Shown: in pieces, positions 50,728-59,637 of the stretch
Layout of the letters: every line of letters begins with the position of its first letter
Position numbering within the stretch: the stretch's first letter is position 1
From: CAVQCT01 sp964371785
GTDB taxonomy: Bacteria > Zixibacteria > MSB-5A5 > GN15 > FEB-12
DNA: 64,000 nt
NCBI GenBank assembly: GCA_964371785.1
Contig: CAYJOL010000010.1
Span: 1 to 64,000 of the forward strand
Reading direction: 5' to 3'
The notes under the pieces: generated by a model
Database searches by the model: none
What the model was told of the DNA's origin: nothing
Seen by the model: only the letters and a program-made list of their open reading frames with translations
Translations under genes and position numbers: made by a program

Positions 50728-51693
50728 TCAGCTCCGGAACTCCGCTTTGAATTTCTTTGTAAGCGCCGGAACAATTTCGAAAGCATCGCCGACGATACCA
50801 TAGGTGGCTACATTAAAAATCGGCGCGTCCTTGTCTTTATTGATGGCCACAATTGTCTTTGACGTTTGCATGCCGACCAGATGTTGGATGGCGCCGGAAA
50901 TCCCGACGGCAATATATAATTTAGGGTTCACCGTTTTACCGGTCTGGCCCACCTGATGCGAGTAGGAGATCCAGCCGGCATCGACAATCGCGCGCGATGC
51001 ACCGAACGCGCCACGAAGTGAATCGGCCAGGTCTTTCACTATCGAAAGATTCTCGGCGCCTTTGAGTCCACGACCGGCCGAAACAATCACATCGGCCTCG
51101 GTAAGGCTCACAGATCCGGCCGTTTCGACCTTCACATCTTTCACTTGAGTGCCTGAGGCAAACAGACTCCCGTCTACGGATTCCTCAACAACTTCACCTG
51201 CGCCTTCTTTGGATTCGGGGAAAATCTTCATGCGGACAGTAACGAACATGGGTCGATCACCGTCGTTCTGGGTGACCTGGGAAATTACCGAGCCGCCAAA
51301 GCTTGGCCGGGTAACCACCAGCTTTCCACCATCGAGTTTGAGTCCGGTTACATCGGACACCATCGGGCCGCCGGCCAATGCCGCGGCACGGCCGAACAGC
51401 GCTTTGCCGTAGAAACTTGCCGAGCCCAAAACCACGTCGGGATGATATTTTTTGGCTAGTGCATCGAGCACTGCGGCGAAGATCTCATCGTTGAAAAAAT
51501 TGAGCGCCGGATTTGACACAGCCAGCACCTTGCCTCCCCCGTGCTTGGCCAGCTCGGCGGCTATCGGTCTGGCGTCTTCGGCGAGGATCGCCGTATACAT
51601 CTCGCCACCGAGGGCGCGGGCAGCGGTAATCAATTCCAATGAGGCCGGGACAAGTTTCCCCTGTTTCTGTAACGCTACTATAAGTATCTTCAT
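50728..51693 (-). CDS. etfA: Electron transfer flavoprotein alpha subunit
   Basis: 321 residues. FAD-binding C-terminal domain with SAGRGLKG, RPSFGGSVISQV, SRAIVDAGWISYSHQVGQTG and GISGAIQHLVGM; length normal. It shuttles electrons between dehydrogenases and the respiratory chain as a heterodimer with EtfB. No etfB lies in the window: the upstream neighbour on the same strand is dusB, about 90 nt away, and its own ribosome site AAGG precedes the ATG. The beta subunit must be elsewhere. Confidence 0.95.
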   Translation of the reverse strand: MKILIVALQKQGKLVPASLELITAARALGGEMYTAILAEDARPIAAELAKHGGGKVLAVSNPALNFFNDEIFAAVLDALAKKYHPDVVLGSASFYGKALFGRAAALAGGPMVSDVTGLKLDGGKLVVTRPSFGGSVISQVTQNDGDRPMFVTVRMKIFPESKEGAGEVVEESVDGSLFASGTQVKDVKVETAGSVSLTEADVIVSAGRGLKGAENLSIVKDLADSLRGAFGASRAIVDAGWISYSHQVGQTGKTVNPKLYIAVGISGAIQHLVGMQTSKTIVAINKDKDAPIFNVATYGIVGDAFEIVPALTKKFKAEFRS

Positions 51694-51782
51694 CTCAGTA
51701 CCTTATATCTCACTAGGACTTGCTGTTAACTTTCCCGCAAATATACTCGTCGCCTGACCGGACGGCAAACAAATTAGCCCCT

Positions 51783-52793
51783 TCAGGCGATTTTTCTCTC
51801 TTCATCAGATCGGCCGTCTGAGGTTCCGCTACTCAGCAGATACTGCTCGAATACGCGGTCGATATCACTGATCGTAGCAACTTGGAAGAGCTGCGGTCTG
51901 AGTTCGCTGGCTCCTTTGAAGCCCTTGACATACCATCCGAGATACCGGCGCATCATCACCGCTCCCCGCTCTTCGCCAAATTGCTCCTGCATGAGCTGGG
52001 CATGGAGGCGCGCCATCTCGATTTTGTCTTCGACTGACGGCTCCTCGAGGATTTCGCCGGTTGCCAGATAATGTCTGATTTGCTTGAATATAAACGGGTT
52101 GCCCAGCGCGGCCCGACCAATCATCACGGCATCGCAACCGGTTTCATCCAGCATTCTCTTGACATCCTGGGGGGTGACAGCATCGCCATTGCCAATCACC
52201 GGAATATCGACCGATTCTTTGAGTTCGCGGATGGAGCTCCAATCGGCCGAACCGGAGAACCCTTTTGCCCTGCTCCGTGCGTGCAGGGCAACTGCTTTGG
52301 CTCCGGCGCGTTGCGCGATCTGCCCAACTTCCATATAGACCGGGTGATCATCATCCCAGCCGGTCCGGATTTTAATGGTTACCGGCGTTTCGCCTGCGCC
52401 CTCGACGGTCGCGCGGATGATATCTTCGGTCAGTTTGAGGTCCCGAAGAACGGCTGAACCCCCGTTTTTGTTGACCACTTTCTTGACCGGACAGCCGAAA
52501 TTAATGTCGATAATATCAGGCCTGAATTTTTTCACCGTCACTTCGGCAGCCTGCTTCATTACTTCGGGATTGGCGCCAAACAATTGAATTCCAAGCGGTT
52601 GCTCATCGGGCTTGAACCGCATCATCTCGAAAGTCTTTTCCTGATTTCGAATAATACCTTCTGATGAAACCATTTCGGTATATGTAACGGCGGCTCCAGC
52701 TTTGACCGCCAAAACCCGAAACGGGCGGCTGGAGACCCCCGCCAGAGGGGCCAAAAGTGCACCGGCTTTAACGTTTAAGTTTCCAATATGCAT
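51783..52793 (-). CDS. dusB: tRNA-dihydrouridine synthase
   Basis: 336 residues. FMN-dependent barrel; N-terminal LAPLAGVSSRPFR, catalytic Cys in FGCPVKKVVNKNGGSAVL, phosphate-binding VIGNGDAVTP and GRAALGNPFIFKQI. Reduces uridine in tRNA D-loops; DusB is the likely subfamily. No Shine-Dalgarno sequence before the ATG; the promoter spacing suggests a leaderless mRNA. Confidence 0.93.
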   Translation of the reverse strand: MHIGNLNVKAGALLAPLAGVSSRPFRVLAVKAGAAVTYTEMVSSEGIIRNQEKTFEMMRFKPDEQPLGIQLFGANPEVMKQAAEVTVKKFRPDIIDINFGCPVKKVVNKNGGSAVLRDLKLTEDIIRATVEGAGETPVTIKIRTGWDDDHPVYMEVGQIAQRAGAKAVALHARSRAKGFSGSADWSSIRELKESVDIPVIGNGDAVTPQDVKRMLDETGCDAVMIGRAALGNPFIFKQIRHYLATGEILEEPSVEDKIEMARLHAQLMQEQFGEERGAVMMRRYLGWYVKGFKGASELRPQLFQVATISDIDRVFEQYLLSSGTSDGRSDEERKIA

Positions 52794-52799
52794 GCCGAT

Positions 52800-52828
52800 A
52801 ATATAACTAAGTAATCAGCCCACAACAA
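52800..52828 (-). promoter_or_regulatory. Candidate promoter of dusB (leaderless spacing)
   Basis: Minus strand: TTGTTG (52828-52823), 17-nt spacer, TATATT (52805-52800), and only 6 nt to the ATG at 52793. Confidence 0.5.
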
Positions 52829-52918
52829 GGGTTTACAGGAAAGTTGAAGTCGGTAAATCTTGCTCTGCATCATCAAGGCGAAAGATAAAAAACGTAATAT
52901 AGTCGAAAGGGCCGGACC

Positions 52919-53614
52919 ATGGCGGAGATTATTGTAAAGTACGATAACAAGGTAGTCGAGCGCATCGTTACCGAAAAGAAACGGCTGTCCATCGGCCGAA
53001 GCAGGGATAATGATATCGTGCTGGAGAACCGTGGAGTATCCCGCAAACACGCAATAATTGAATTCAACAACAACGCCGCTGTTGTCATCGACAACGAGTC
53101 CCTGAACGGAACATTCGTCAACAATCGGAAAGTCACAGAAGAGATTCTTCGCGACGATGACACGATCACGATTGGTAAGTACTCTCTCATCTATCACATC
53201 GAAACAAGCCAGGAGCACAATATGGCGGCTGATTTTGACGGCACCATGGTGCTCAAGACCAAGCAACAGAAACAGCTGTTGGAAAATGATCGCATCGATA
53301 AGCAGATCGTCACCAAATACGGCGGATCTGTCCTCATCGGCGAAGAAAATGCCGACTTTTCTGAGTTCAAGATAGATCGCGACGTCGTCACGATCGGCAA
53401 AGCAAAATTTGTGCACGTCAGGGCCAAAGGCCTTTTCATCTCCGGCATCCAGGCGAAAATAAGCAAGGAAAACATGTCGTATGTACTTACCAACCTGGGA
53501 AAGAAGGGTAAGACGCTGGTGAACGGAGAACCGATCACACAATGTAATCTCAAGAATGGCGATATCATCACTATAGGAAAATCAACGTTCAAGTTCGTCG
53601 AAGGAACCAACTAG
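52919..53614 (+). CDS. Protein with two FHA domains
   Basis: 231 residues, no signal or membrane segment. First FHA domain (about 5-95) has the full phosphothreonine-binding set: IGRSRDNDIVL, GVSRKHAIIEF and NGTFVN. The second (about 145-231) keeps the fold pattern (ITIGKAKFV, ISGIQAKISKEN, TLVNGEPI) but the core Arg and Ser are less clear, so it may be degenerate. First gene of an operon with a phosphoesterase and a Ser/Thr kinase; a natural reader of the kinase's phospho-targets. AAAGGG precedes the ATG. Confidence 0.9.
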   Translation: MAEIIVKYDNKVVERIVTEKKRLSIGRSRDNDIVLENRGVSRKHAIIEFNNNAAVVIDNESLNGTFVNNRKVTEEILRDDDTITIGKYSLIYHIETSQEHNMAADFDGTMVLKTKQQKQLLENDRIDKQIVTKYGGSVLIGEENADFSEFKIDRDVVTIGKAKFVHVRAKGLFISGIQAKISKENMSYVLTNLGKKGKTLVNGEPITQCNLKNGDIITIGKSTFKFVEGTN

Positions 53615-54343
53615 ATGAAATATGCCCTCCTGTCCGACATCCATGGGAATCTCGAAGCGCTCGGGGCTGTTTTAAGTGATATAGAGACCAGGAAGGTTGA
53701 TCAGATTCATTGTCTTGGCGACGTAATCGGTTACGGCGCCGATCCGGTAGCATGTCTTGAACTGGTACAGCAACACTGTGACATCAAACTGATGGGTAAC
53801 CACGAGTACGCAGTAATCGGCCTCTCTTCGACCGAACATTACAATGACGCGGCGCGCATCGCCACCGATTGGACGCGTATGCAAATAACCGACCATGAGC
53901 TTGAAATCATCAACGGATTTGAGATGAAACACACGATCGAGGATGTTCTGTTGGTGCACGCATCGCCTTATGACCCCGGCCGCTGGCATTACATTCTGAC
54001 CCCGGCGGCGGCGCAACAGGCCTTCACGAATCTCGAGGAACGCATCTGTTTTTTCGGGCATTCTCACCTGCCGCAGATATACGTTGAGCAGGACGAGGGT
54101 CTCCCGCGCTGTCTGGCCGGCCACAATTTCATGCCGGCCGAGGACGGACGCTACCTGATAAATGTCGGTTCGGTGGGCCAACCCCGGGACGATGACCCGC
54201 GTGCGTGCTATGCCATTTATGACCCTGAGGAGGGTGAACTGAACTATCATCGCGTCGAATATGATATTGAATTGACACAAAGCAAGATGGCCCGTGCCAG
54301 CATGCCTCAGATGCTGATCAGCCGGCTCAGTCTGGGAAGATAA
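53615..54343 (+). CDS. Calcineurin-like metallophosphoesterase
   Basis: 242 residues. All metal-ligand motifs: SDIHGNLEAL, GDVIGYGADP, GNHEYAV, VHASPYDPG, FFGHSHLPQ, plus INVGSVGQPRDDDPRA. Belongs to the YfcE/DUF2851-like group that includes cyclic-nucleotide and protein phosphatases; the exact substrate is unknown. It begins directly after the FHA gene stop and sits 11 nt before the kinase gene. A protein phosphatase that opposes the kinase is inference. Confidence 0.9.
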   Translation: MKYALLSDIHGNLEALGAVLSDIETRKVDQIHCLGDVIGYGADPVACLELVQQHCDIKLMGNHEYAVIGLSSTEHYNDAARIATDWTRMQITDHELEIINGFEMKHTIEDVLLVHASPYDPGRWHYILTPAAAQQAFTNLEERICFFGHSHLPQIYVEQDEGLPRCLAGHNFMPAEDGRYLINVGSVGQPRDDDPRACYAIYDPEEGELNYHRVEYDIELTQSKMARASMPQMLISRLSLGR

Positions 54344-54354
54344 ATGAGGTCGAT

Positions 54355-56850
54355 ATGAGCAAGTATTCCTCCTACATCCTGTACATGCTGATCACCATTC
54401 TGGTCGTCATTGTTTACATTAATAGCTTTGGACCAATGGAGGGCTTGCAGCATTCCATTAATGATTTCCTGGCGCGGGTGACCGCCTCGACCCCGGCACA
54501 GCAGAATGTTGTGCGTATCACGGTCGATGGTAAGTCGCAGGAGAAGTTTGGCAGCTGGCCGTGGAACTATGACCGGGTTGCCGACTTGTTGGCGGCCACC
54601 GCCAGTGGCGAGCCCAAAGCGATCGTACTTGATTTCATGCTGAATGAAGACACGCACCAGGATTCCGCCGGTTTTACTGATGTTCTTGCCGGTCAACTCA
54701 GCTGGATCTCCAACGTTGTGATTCCGTACGACGTGGCGTTGGCAACTTTCAGAACCAATCGCACGAACAATTCCAAGTACCTATTTGACTATTCGGTCGC
54801 CGTAAACAATCCACTGGGGATCATGAAGGAAGAATCATCGCTTCAGGTGCGAAAGGTCTTTCTCCCGGCCGAAAAGCTCCTGGCCGACAAGCCATACCTT
54901 GGCTACGATTTCCTGATGCCCGATGATGACCGTGTCCTTCGTCATCAGTCACTGGTTATGAATTTCGACGGTTACTACTATCCTTCATCATCTTTGCTTG
55001 GCGCCGCGGTGTATCTCGGTGTTCCGCCCGGCCAGATAACGGTAATCGAGGGCGATCGTATTCAACTGGGGAACAAGTTCTCTATTCCGATTAGTGACAA
55101 GTCAGAACTGTTCATAAAGTACTCAAAAGAACACGCCTTCCCGACCTATTCGGCCCAGGAAGTATTGACTGAAGAATTCAATCACAAGAAGTTCAAAGAC
55201 AAGCTTGTGGTTATCGACGTCGATGACCCGGAAACAAACCAGGCCTTCATAACTCCCGTCAGCACACAGCTATCCAAGGCGGAAATTCAGGCCAACGTCC
55301 TCGAGAATATCGTGAACAATGACGTCGTCACGATCAAGGATAATCAGCTTGGTCTGAATCTGCTTCTGCTGTTCCTCATTGGTGGGCTGTGCGCTTTCCT
55401 TATGCCCCAGACCACTCTTGGATACAGAATTATCATCCTGTTGGGCGCACTGGTGGTGCTGGCGAACATAAATTACTTCATGTTCAGCTCCTTCCACATT
55501 GTCGCTGATACAGTGTATTTCGCGCTCGAATTGACTCTGTTCATATTCGCGGCGCCGCTGCTGGACACACAGCTCATTGCAGGTCAGCAGCCCACGACCA
55601 AGCATAAGAACGCCAGTCCCAGGTCTGACCTGCGTTCAATCAATCAAGCGGCGAAAATTGCGGAGCTGGAAGTCAAGGTACGGGAGATCAAGGCGACCGA
55701 CTCGGATCCGGATTATCAACCAACCAGAGCGATATCCGGCGATGCCGACCAGCAGTTCCCGGAAGACCATCAAGCGATTTCGCTGGACTCATCGTATCGC
55801 GCCGATGCCACCGGTATGACCGAGGAGTCGGACGATCTTCAGCCGCCGGAGGGATTTGACTCCGGGCGCAACACTATCGGGCCTGAGATCATCAGTCCGG
55901 ATTCTGAAGATTCCTCGGATGATAACATTTTGGCTTCGTCCGGTATAAACCTGAATGATTCCGGACAGCTCTCCGACAGCGATGAAATCGTGGCCAGCTC
56001 GGGCAAAAATGGAACGAGCTTGAAGAACCTGGGTCGGTACCAGATAACCGGCTCACTGGGCAAAGGCGCTATGGGTCATGTTTATAAAGGAATCGATCCG
56101 GCTATCAACAGACCGGTTGCGCTCAAGACAATCCGGTTGGATTTTGTAAATGATCCGGATGAAATGGCCGAGCTTAAGGAACGTCTGTTCCGCGAGGCCC
56201 AGGCAGCGGGCAAGCTTTCCCATCCGAATATCGTGACGATTTACGATGTCGGATCGGAAGGTCATCTGCAATATATCGCTATGGAATATCTCGAGGGTCA
56301 GACGCTCGAGGATATGATCAAACGTAAAGTGAAATTCAATTATAGAATCATCTCGCAAATGATTGTGCAGATCTGCTCGGCGCTGGAGTATGCGCATGAA
56401 CAGGGAATCGTTCACCGCGATATAAAGCCGGCCAACATAATGGTCCTTAAGGACTATCGCGTGAAATTGATGGACTATGGCATAGCGCGTATCGACTCGA
56501 ACTCGATGACCAAGACCGGTATCGCCATGGGGACGCCCAATTACATTTCACCCGAACAGTTAAAAGGGCTCAAGGTCGATAAGCGGGCTGATATCTTCTC
56601 ACTCGGTGTCGTTATGTATGAGATGCTCCTGGGACGCCGCCCGTTCAAGGGCGAGAATATCACCTCGTTGATTTACTCGATCCTCAACCAGGAACCCGAG
56701 AAGCCGTCAAACATCAACCCGCAGGTTCCGCTGTTATTTGATCACATTGTCGACAAGGCGCTCAGGAAGAACCCTAACGAGCGATATCAAAATGCCCGCG
56801 AACTCATGTCCGATCTGGCTGATTTCGTGGAATCATTCTCGACCAAATAA
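54355..56850 (+). CDS. CHASE2-domain Ser/Thr protein kinase
   Basis: 831 residues. N-terminal helix (9-25), CHASE2 extracytoplasmic sensor (about 35-325), three helices (about 333-350, 357-378, 383-402), an acidic Ser/Asp-rich linker (about 405-555), and a Hanks-type kinase domain at the C-terminus (562-825): GSLGKGAMG loop, ATP-binding Lys591 (VALK), HRDIKPANI (Asp689) and DYG (707-709) in place of the usual DFG, then SPEQ. All residues needed for activity are present. TGAGGT lies before the ATG. Kinase, FHA reader and phosphoesterase form one operon. Confidence 0.93.
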   Translation: MSKYSSYILYMLITILVVIVYINSFGPMEGLQHSINDFLARVTASTPAQQNVVRITVDGKSQEKFGSWPWNYDRVADLLAATASGEPKAIVLDFMLNEDTHQDSAGFTDVLAGQLSWISNVVIPYDVALATFRTNRTNNSKYLFDYSVAVNNPLGIMKEESSLQVRKVFLPAEKLLADKPYLGYDFLMPDDDRVLRHQSLVMNFDGYYYPSSSLLGAAVYLGVPPGQITVIEGDRIQLGNKFSIPISDKSELFIKYSKEHAFPTYSAQEVLTEEFNHKKFKDKLVVIDVDDPETNQAFITPVSTQLSKAEIQANVLENIVNNDVVTIKDNQLGLNLLLLFLIGGLCAFLMPQTTLGYRIIILLGALVVLANINYFMFSSFHIVADTVYFALELTLFIFAAPLLDTQLIAGQQPTTKHKNASPRSDLRSINQAAKIAELEVKVREIKATDSDPDYQPTRAISGDADQQFPEDHQAISLDSSYRADATGMTEESDDLQPPEGFDSGRNTIGPEIISPDSEDSSDDNILASSGINLNDSGQLSDSDEIVASSGKNGTSLKNLGRYQITGSLGKGAMGHVYKGIDPAINRPVALKTIRLDFVNDPDEMAELKERLFREAQAAGKLSHPNIVTIYDVGSEGHLQYIAMEYLEGQTLEDMIKRKVKFNYRIISQMIVQICSALEYAHEQGIVHRDIKPANIMVLKDYRVKLMDYGIARIDSNSMTKTGIAMGTPNYISPEQLKGLKVDKRADIFSLGVVMYEMLLGRRPFKGENITSLIYSILNQEPEKPSNINPQVPLLFDHIVDKALRKNPNERYQNARELMSDLADFVESFSTK

Positions 56851-56877
56851 TCAATCGGGTCAAGCAGTAGAAAACAA

Positions 56878-56901
56878 ACAGCCCCGCCGGTGCGGGGCTG
56901 T
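56878..56901. terminator. Bidirectional intrinsic terminator
   Basis: ACAGCCCCGC (56878-56887), CGGT loop, GCGGGGCTGT (56892-56901), T/A-rich on both sides. It lies between the convergent kinase operon and the gene at 56932. Confidence 0.85.
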
Positions 56902-56931
56902 TTTCAATTTGGCCATGAGCGAATCGAACGG

Positions 56932-57399
56932 CTATGCTTCATCGTCTTTTGATAATATGTCCTCAGCCAACGAAAGCGCCACCCCGGACAGCATGACTTC
57001 GACACCGAGCTGGGTGAAGTCCGAAGAAATCAACTCGCGATTAATGCCGGCATAAAGCGAACAGGAGGCGCCGCTCTCCACGACCAGTCCGGAGAGCCGA
57101 TCCTCGGATTCGGAAACGAACGTGACTTCGCCCAGTTCTTCGGACACAACATAGCCCGTGCAATTGTGAAGTTGGAGATGGGAATTGCCGGTGTAGACAA
57201 CCAGCAATACACCTCGAGTTTTTCCGAAGCTCGTCTCGGGAAAGATTTCCAGCGAGAGCGAACGTTTTTCCTCGTGGTTTACCACTTTCAAGCGAAAGCG
57301 GTCTTTTTCCTGCTGGACCTTTTCGGCTCCCAGAACCGCCGCGATTTTCTCCGCGGCTTCCTGGTTAAATTTCACACCTGTAATCGACTTGTCGCTCAT
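56932..57399 (-). CDS. Hypothetical protein
   Basis: 155 residues, soluble, acidic. No motif I know; alternating strands (RLKVVNHEEKRSLSLEIF, GVLLVVYTGNSHLQLHN, EVTFVSESEDRLSGLVVES) and a helical end (VALSLAEDILSKDDEA). Last gene on the minus strand, 26 nt after tatA; probably the tail of the purine/tat operon. Confidence 0.75.
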   Translation of the reverse strand: MSDKSITGVKFNQEAAEKIAAVLGAEKVQQEKDRFRLKVVNHEEKRSLSLEIFPETSFGKTRGVLLVVYTGNSHLQLHNCTGYVVSEELGEVTFVSESEDRLSGLVVESGASCSLYAGINRELISSDFTQLGVEVMLSGVALSLAEDILSKDDEA

Positions 57400-57425
57400 G
57401 TCTATAAAACTATAAAATGGTCGGT

Positions 57426-57632
57426 TTATGAGTGTTCTTTTTTGTCCTTTTCATCTTTGGGCGGTTCGTTCAAGGAACCCTTGATTTCATCGGTCGAGTC
57501 TTTCATCGCCCTTTTGAATTCACGAATTCCCTTACCCAACCCCTGCGCGATCTCCGGTAAGCGCTTAGCTCCAAACAGGAGGAGAATAGCGAGAAAGACC
57601 AGCAGCAATTCCCAGGGACCCATGCCAAACAT
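57426..57632 (-). CDS. tatA: Twin-arginine translocase subunit TatA
   Basis: 68 residues. N-terminal helix with GPWELLLVFLAILLLFGAKR, hinge LPEIAQGLGKGIREFKRAMKD and a charged tail, the pattern of TatA/TatE. Exports folded proteins. No tatC or tatB is in the window. AGGAGG lies just upstream of the ATG. Confidence 0.93.
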   Translation of the reverse strand: MFGMGPWELLLVFLAILLLFGAKRLPEIAQGLGKGIREFKRAMKDSTDEIKGSLNEPPKDEKDKKEHS

Positions 57633-57659
57633 AAAACACCTCCTGGTGCTTTCAACAGA

Positions 57660-57926
57660 TTATAAATACCACCATCTAAAATAGATGATGACGAGTAAGA
57701 CAACAAGCATCGACATGAAATTTATCTTGAGCTTCATGCCGATAGCAAACGAAATAGCATAGAAATCGACTTTTACGGTGTCGAATCCGATCACTATTGC
57801 CTTGGTAAATACCGTCTTGGCGGCCCCGGCGGGCAGAAACGTGCCGATAATATCGCCGATCAGTCCGCCCATGATGGCTCCAAGCAACAAGCCGATTATT
57901 ATAAACGTCAGTTCTCTTCTTTTCAC
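57660..57926 (-). CDS. DUF4321 membrane protein
   Basis: 88 residues from the GTG at 57926, chosen because GGCAGGT lies upstream; a longer ATG frame to 57977 overlaps purQ by about 45 nt. Two helices (LTFIIIGLLLGAIMGGLIGDI and NFMSMLVVLLVIIYFRWWY) around a loop with a conserved Phe and Asp pattern; this is the layout of the small DUF4321 family. Function unknown; it often lies near housekeeping genes. Confidence 0.78.
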   Translation of the reverse strand: MKRRELTFIIIGLLLGAIMGGLIGDIIGTFLPAGAAKTVFTKAIVIGFDTVKVDFYAISFAIGMKLKINFMSMLVVLLVIIYFRWWYL

Positions 57927-57930
57927 CAGT

Positions 57931-58638
57931 CTACCTGCCCACCGCGAGATTGGTTGCGCCCAACCGAATCGACTCAAATACTTTCAAGCCATCGGTTGAA
58001 CCCAAAACGCTTTCAACCGCGCGTTCGGGGTGGGGCATCATTCCGAGCACATTACCCTCTCGGTTCACGATACCGGCGATATTATTAATAGAGCCGTTCG
58101 GATTGGCCTCGGGGGTGACCTTCCCCGACGTGTCGACATATCTGAACACTACTTGTGCGTTGGCTTCGAGACTTTCAATCTCACCGGTAAAATTATAATA
58201 ATTTCCCTCGCCGTGAGCGATTGGAATGCTCAGAATCTCACCTTTGTGGCAGGCGCCGCTGAACACCGTCTGATTATTCTCAACCCGGAGATTGACAAAC
58301 TTGCAGCTGAAACGGAGATGGTCGTTGCGCATCAGGGCACCGGGCAGGAGGCCGCATTCAGTGAGCACCTGAAATCCGTTGCAGATCCCAATGACCAGCC
58401 CGCCCTGATTAGCGAACGGAATTACCTTGTTCATAATCGGCGAAAATCTTGCGATTGCACCCGCCCGAAGGTAGTCGCCGTAAGAAAATCCGCCCGGAAG
58501 TATGACGACATCACAACCCAGCAAGTCCTCGGACTTATGCCAAAGAAACTCGACATCCTCTTTGAGGATATGCCTGACTGCCGCGTAAGCATCATAGTCA
58601 CAGTTTGATCCCGGAAAGGTCACGACCCCGAACTTCAT
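57931..58638 (-). CDS. purQ: Phosphoribosylformylglycinamidine synthase subunit PurQ
   Basis: 235 residues from the ATG at 58638. Class I glutamine amidotransferase: FPGSNCDYDA, nucleophile Cys in VIGICNGFQVLTE, and catalytic His/Glu in GMMPHPERAVE. Supplies ammonia to PurL in purine synthesis. Its start overlaps the purS stop (TGATG). purL is not in the window. Confidence 0.95.
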   Translation of the reverse strand: MKFGVVTFPGSNCDYDAYAAVRHILKEDVEFLWHKSEDLLGCDVVILPGGFSYGDYLRAGAIARFSPIMNKVIPFANQGGLVIGICNGFQVLTECGLLPGALMRNDHLRFSCKFVNLRVENNQTVFSGACHKGEILSIPIAHGEGNYYNFTGEIESLEANAQVVFRYVDTSGKVTPEANPNGSINNIAGIVNREGNVLGMMPHPERAVESVLGSTDGLKVFESIRLGATNLAVGR

Positions 58639-58889
58639 CACACTTTCTCCACCGAAAACTGCTCTATTACCGGATTGCTCAGTAATTTACTGCAGACCTC
58701 GGATATTTTCCGGTCGATATCGGCCGCGTCTGCTTTGACTTCCAGTTCAAAGAATTTGCCGGAACGAACGGACAGAAAATCACCATACCCCATCTGCATG
58801 AGGGCCTTATGTATAGTCACGCCTTGCGGGTCCAGCACCCCGTCCTTAAGGCGAACATAGACAACTGCTTTCTTCTTATTGTTCATCAT
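58638..58889 (-). CDS. purS: Phosphoribosylformylglycinamidine synthase subunit PurS
   Basis: 83 residues from the ATG at 58889; a second in-frame ATG three bases on is as good. VYVRLKDGVLDPQGVTIHKA and FFELEVKA match PurS. The small subunit joins PurQ and PurL. AAAGGA precedes the start, inside the end of pssA. Confidence 0.93.
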   Translation of the reverse strand: MMNNKKKAVVYVRLKDGVLDPQGVTIHKALMQMGYGDFLSVRSGKFFELEVKADAADIDRKISEVCSKLLSNPVIEQFSVEKV

Positions 58890-59637
58890 CAATTCCTTTG
58901 TCGGTTCTCCGTCGTCCGAACGGGCGGCCGGTCACCCGACCGATACCGGCGTAAAAGAGCCGATAACCTTCCCGTATCATTCCGAACAATATATACAACG
59001 AGAAAACCGGAAACAATAACAGTCTTGGTTTAAAAAGTACAACCAGACCGGCAAGCACCAGAGCGGCCAGCTTTATACGACGTTCTGGGGAGTCAAACTT
59101 TTCGGGTATGGCATCATAGGAAACCTGCGAAACCATCAGAAACGAGAACAGGATGATCATCGAGACCAGCCACTCGGAATACTCCAGTCCGTCCCAGAGA
59201 TGGTAGCTGAAGATTACAAACGAGGCCAGGGTCAGCGCCGCTCCCGGCACAGGCAGACCCAGAAAGTCTTTCTTTTCTTCGGTCTCGGCCAGTAAATTAA
59301 AGCGCGCCAGTCGATAAGCCGCTGCCATGATATACACGATCGAGATTATCCAGCCCCACTTGCCAAGTGTGTTGAGCTTGATGGAGTAAACCAGGATGGC
59401 CGGAGCCACACCGAAGGATAGAAAGTCAGCGAGCGAATCGAGCTCGACCCCGAATTGAGACGCCCCCCCACTCAGCCGTGCGACCTTACCGTCGAGAGCA
59501 TCCAGAAATCCCGCCAGAACGATAAACCATGCTGCGGTCGTAATATTGCCCTCAAATGCGGACAGTATCGACAGGAAGCCGCAGACGACATTACCCATCG
59601 TGAAGGTGCCCGGGAATAGCCCTCTATAATTCGACAT
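58876..59637 (-). CDS. pssA: CDP-diacylglycerol-serine O-phosphatidyltransferase
   Basis: 253 residues. CDP-alcohol phosphatidyltransferase motif DALDGKVARLSGGASQFGVELDSLADFLSFG spread over residues about 46-77, with the invariant Asp and Gly; six or so helices follow. Makes phosphatidylserine in the inner membrane. Overlaps the end of psd by 14 nt, so the two steps of phosphatidylethanolamine synthesis are coupled. Confidence 0.94.
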   Translation of the reverse strand: MSNYRGLFPGTFTMGNVVCGFLSILSAFEGNITTAAWFIVLAGFLDALDGKVARLSGGASQFGVELDSLADFLSFGVAPAILVYSIKLNTLGKWGWIISIVYIMAAAYRLARFNLLAETEEKKDFLGLPVPGAALTLASFVIFSYHLWDGLEYSEWLVSMIILFSFLMVSQVSYDAIPEKFDSPERRIKLAALVLAGLVVLFKPRLLLFPVFSLYILFGMIREGYRLFYAGIGRVTGRPFGRRRTDKGIDDEQ

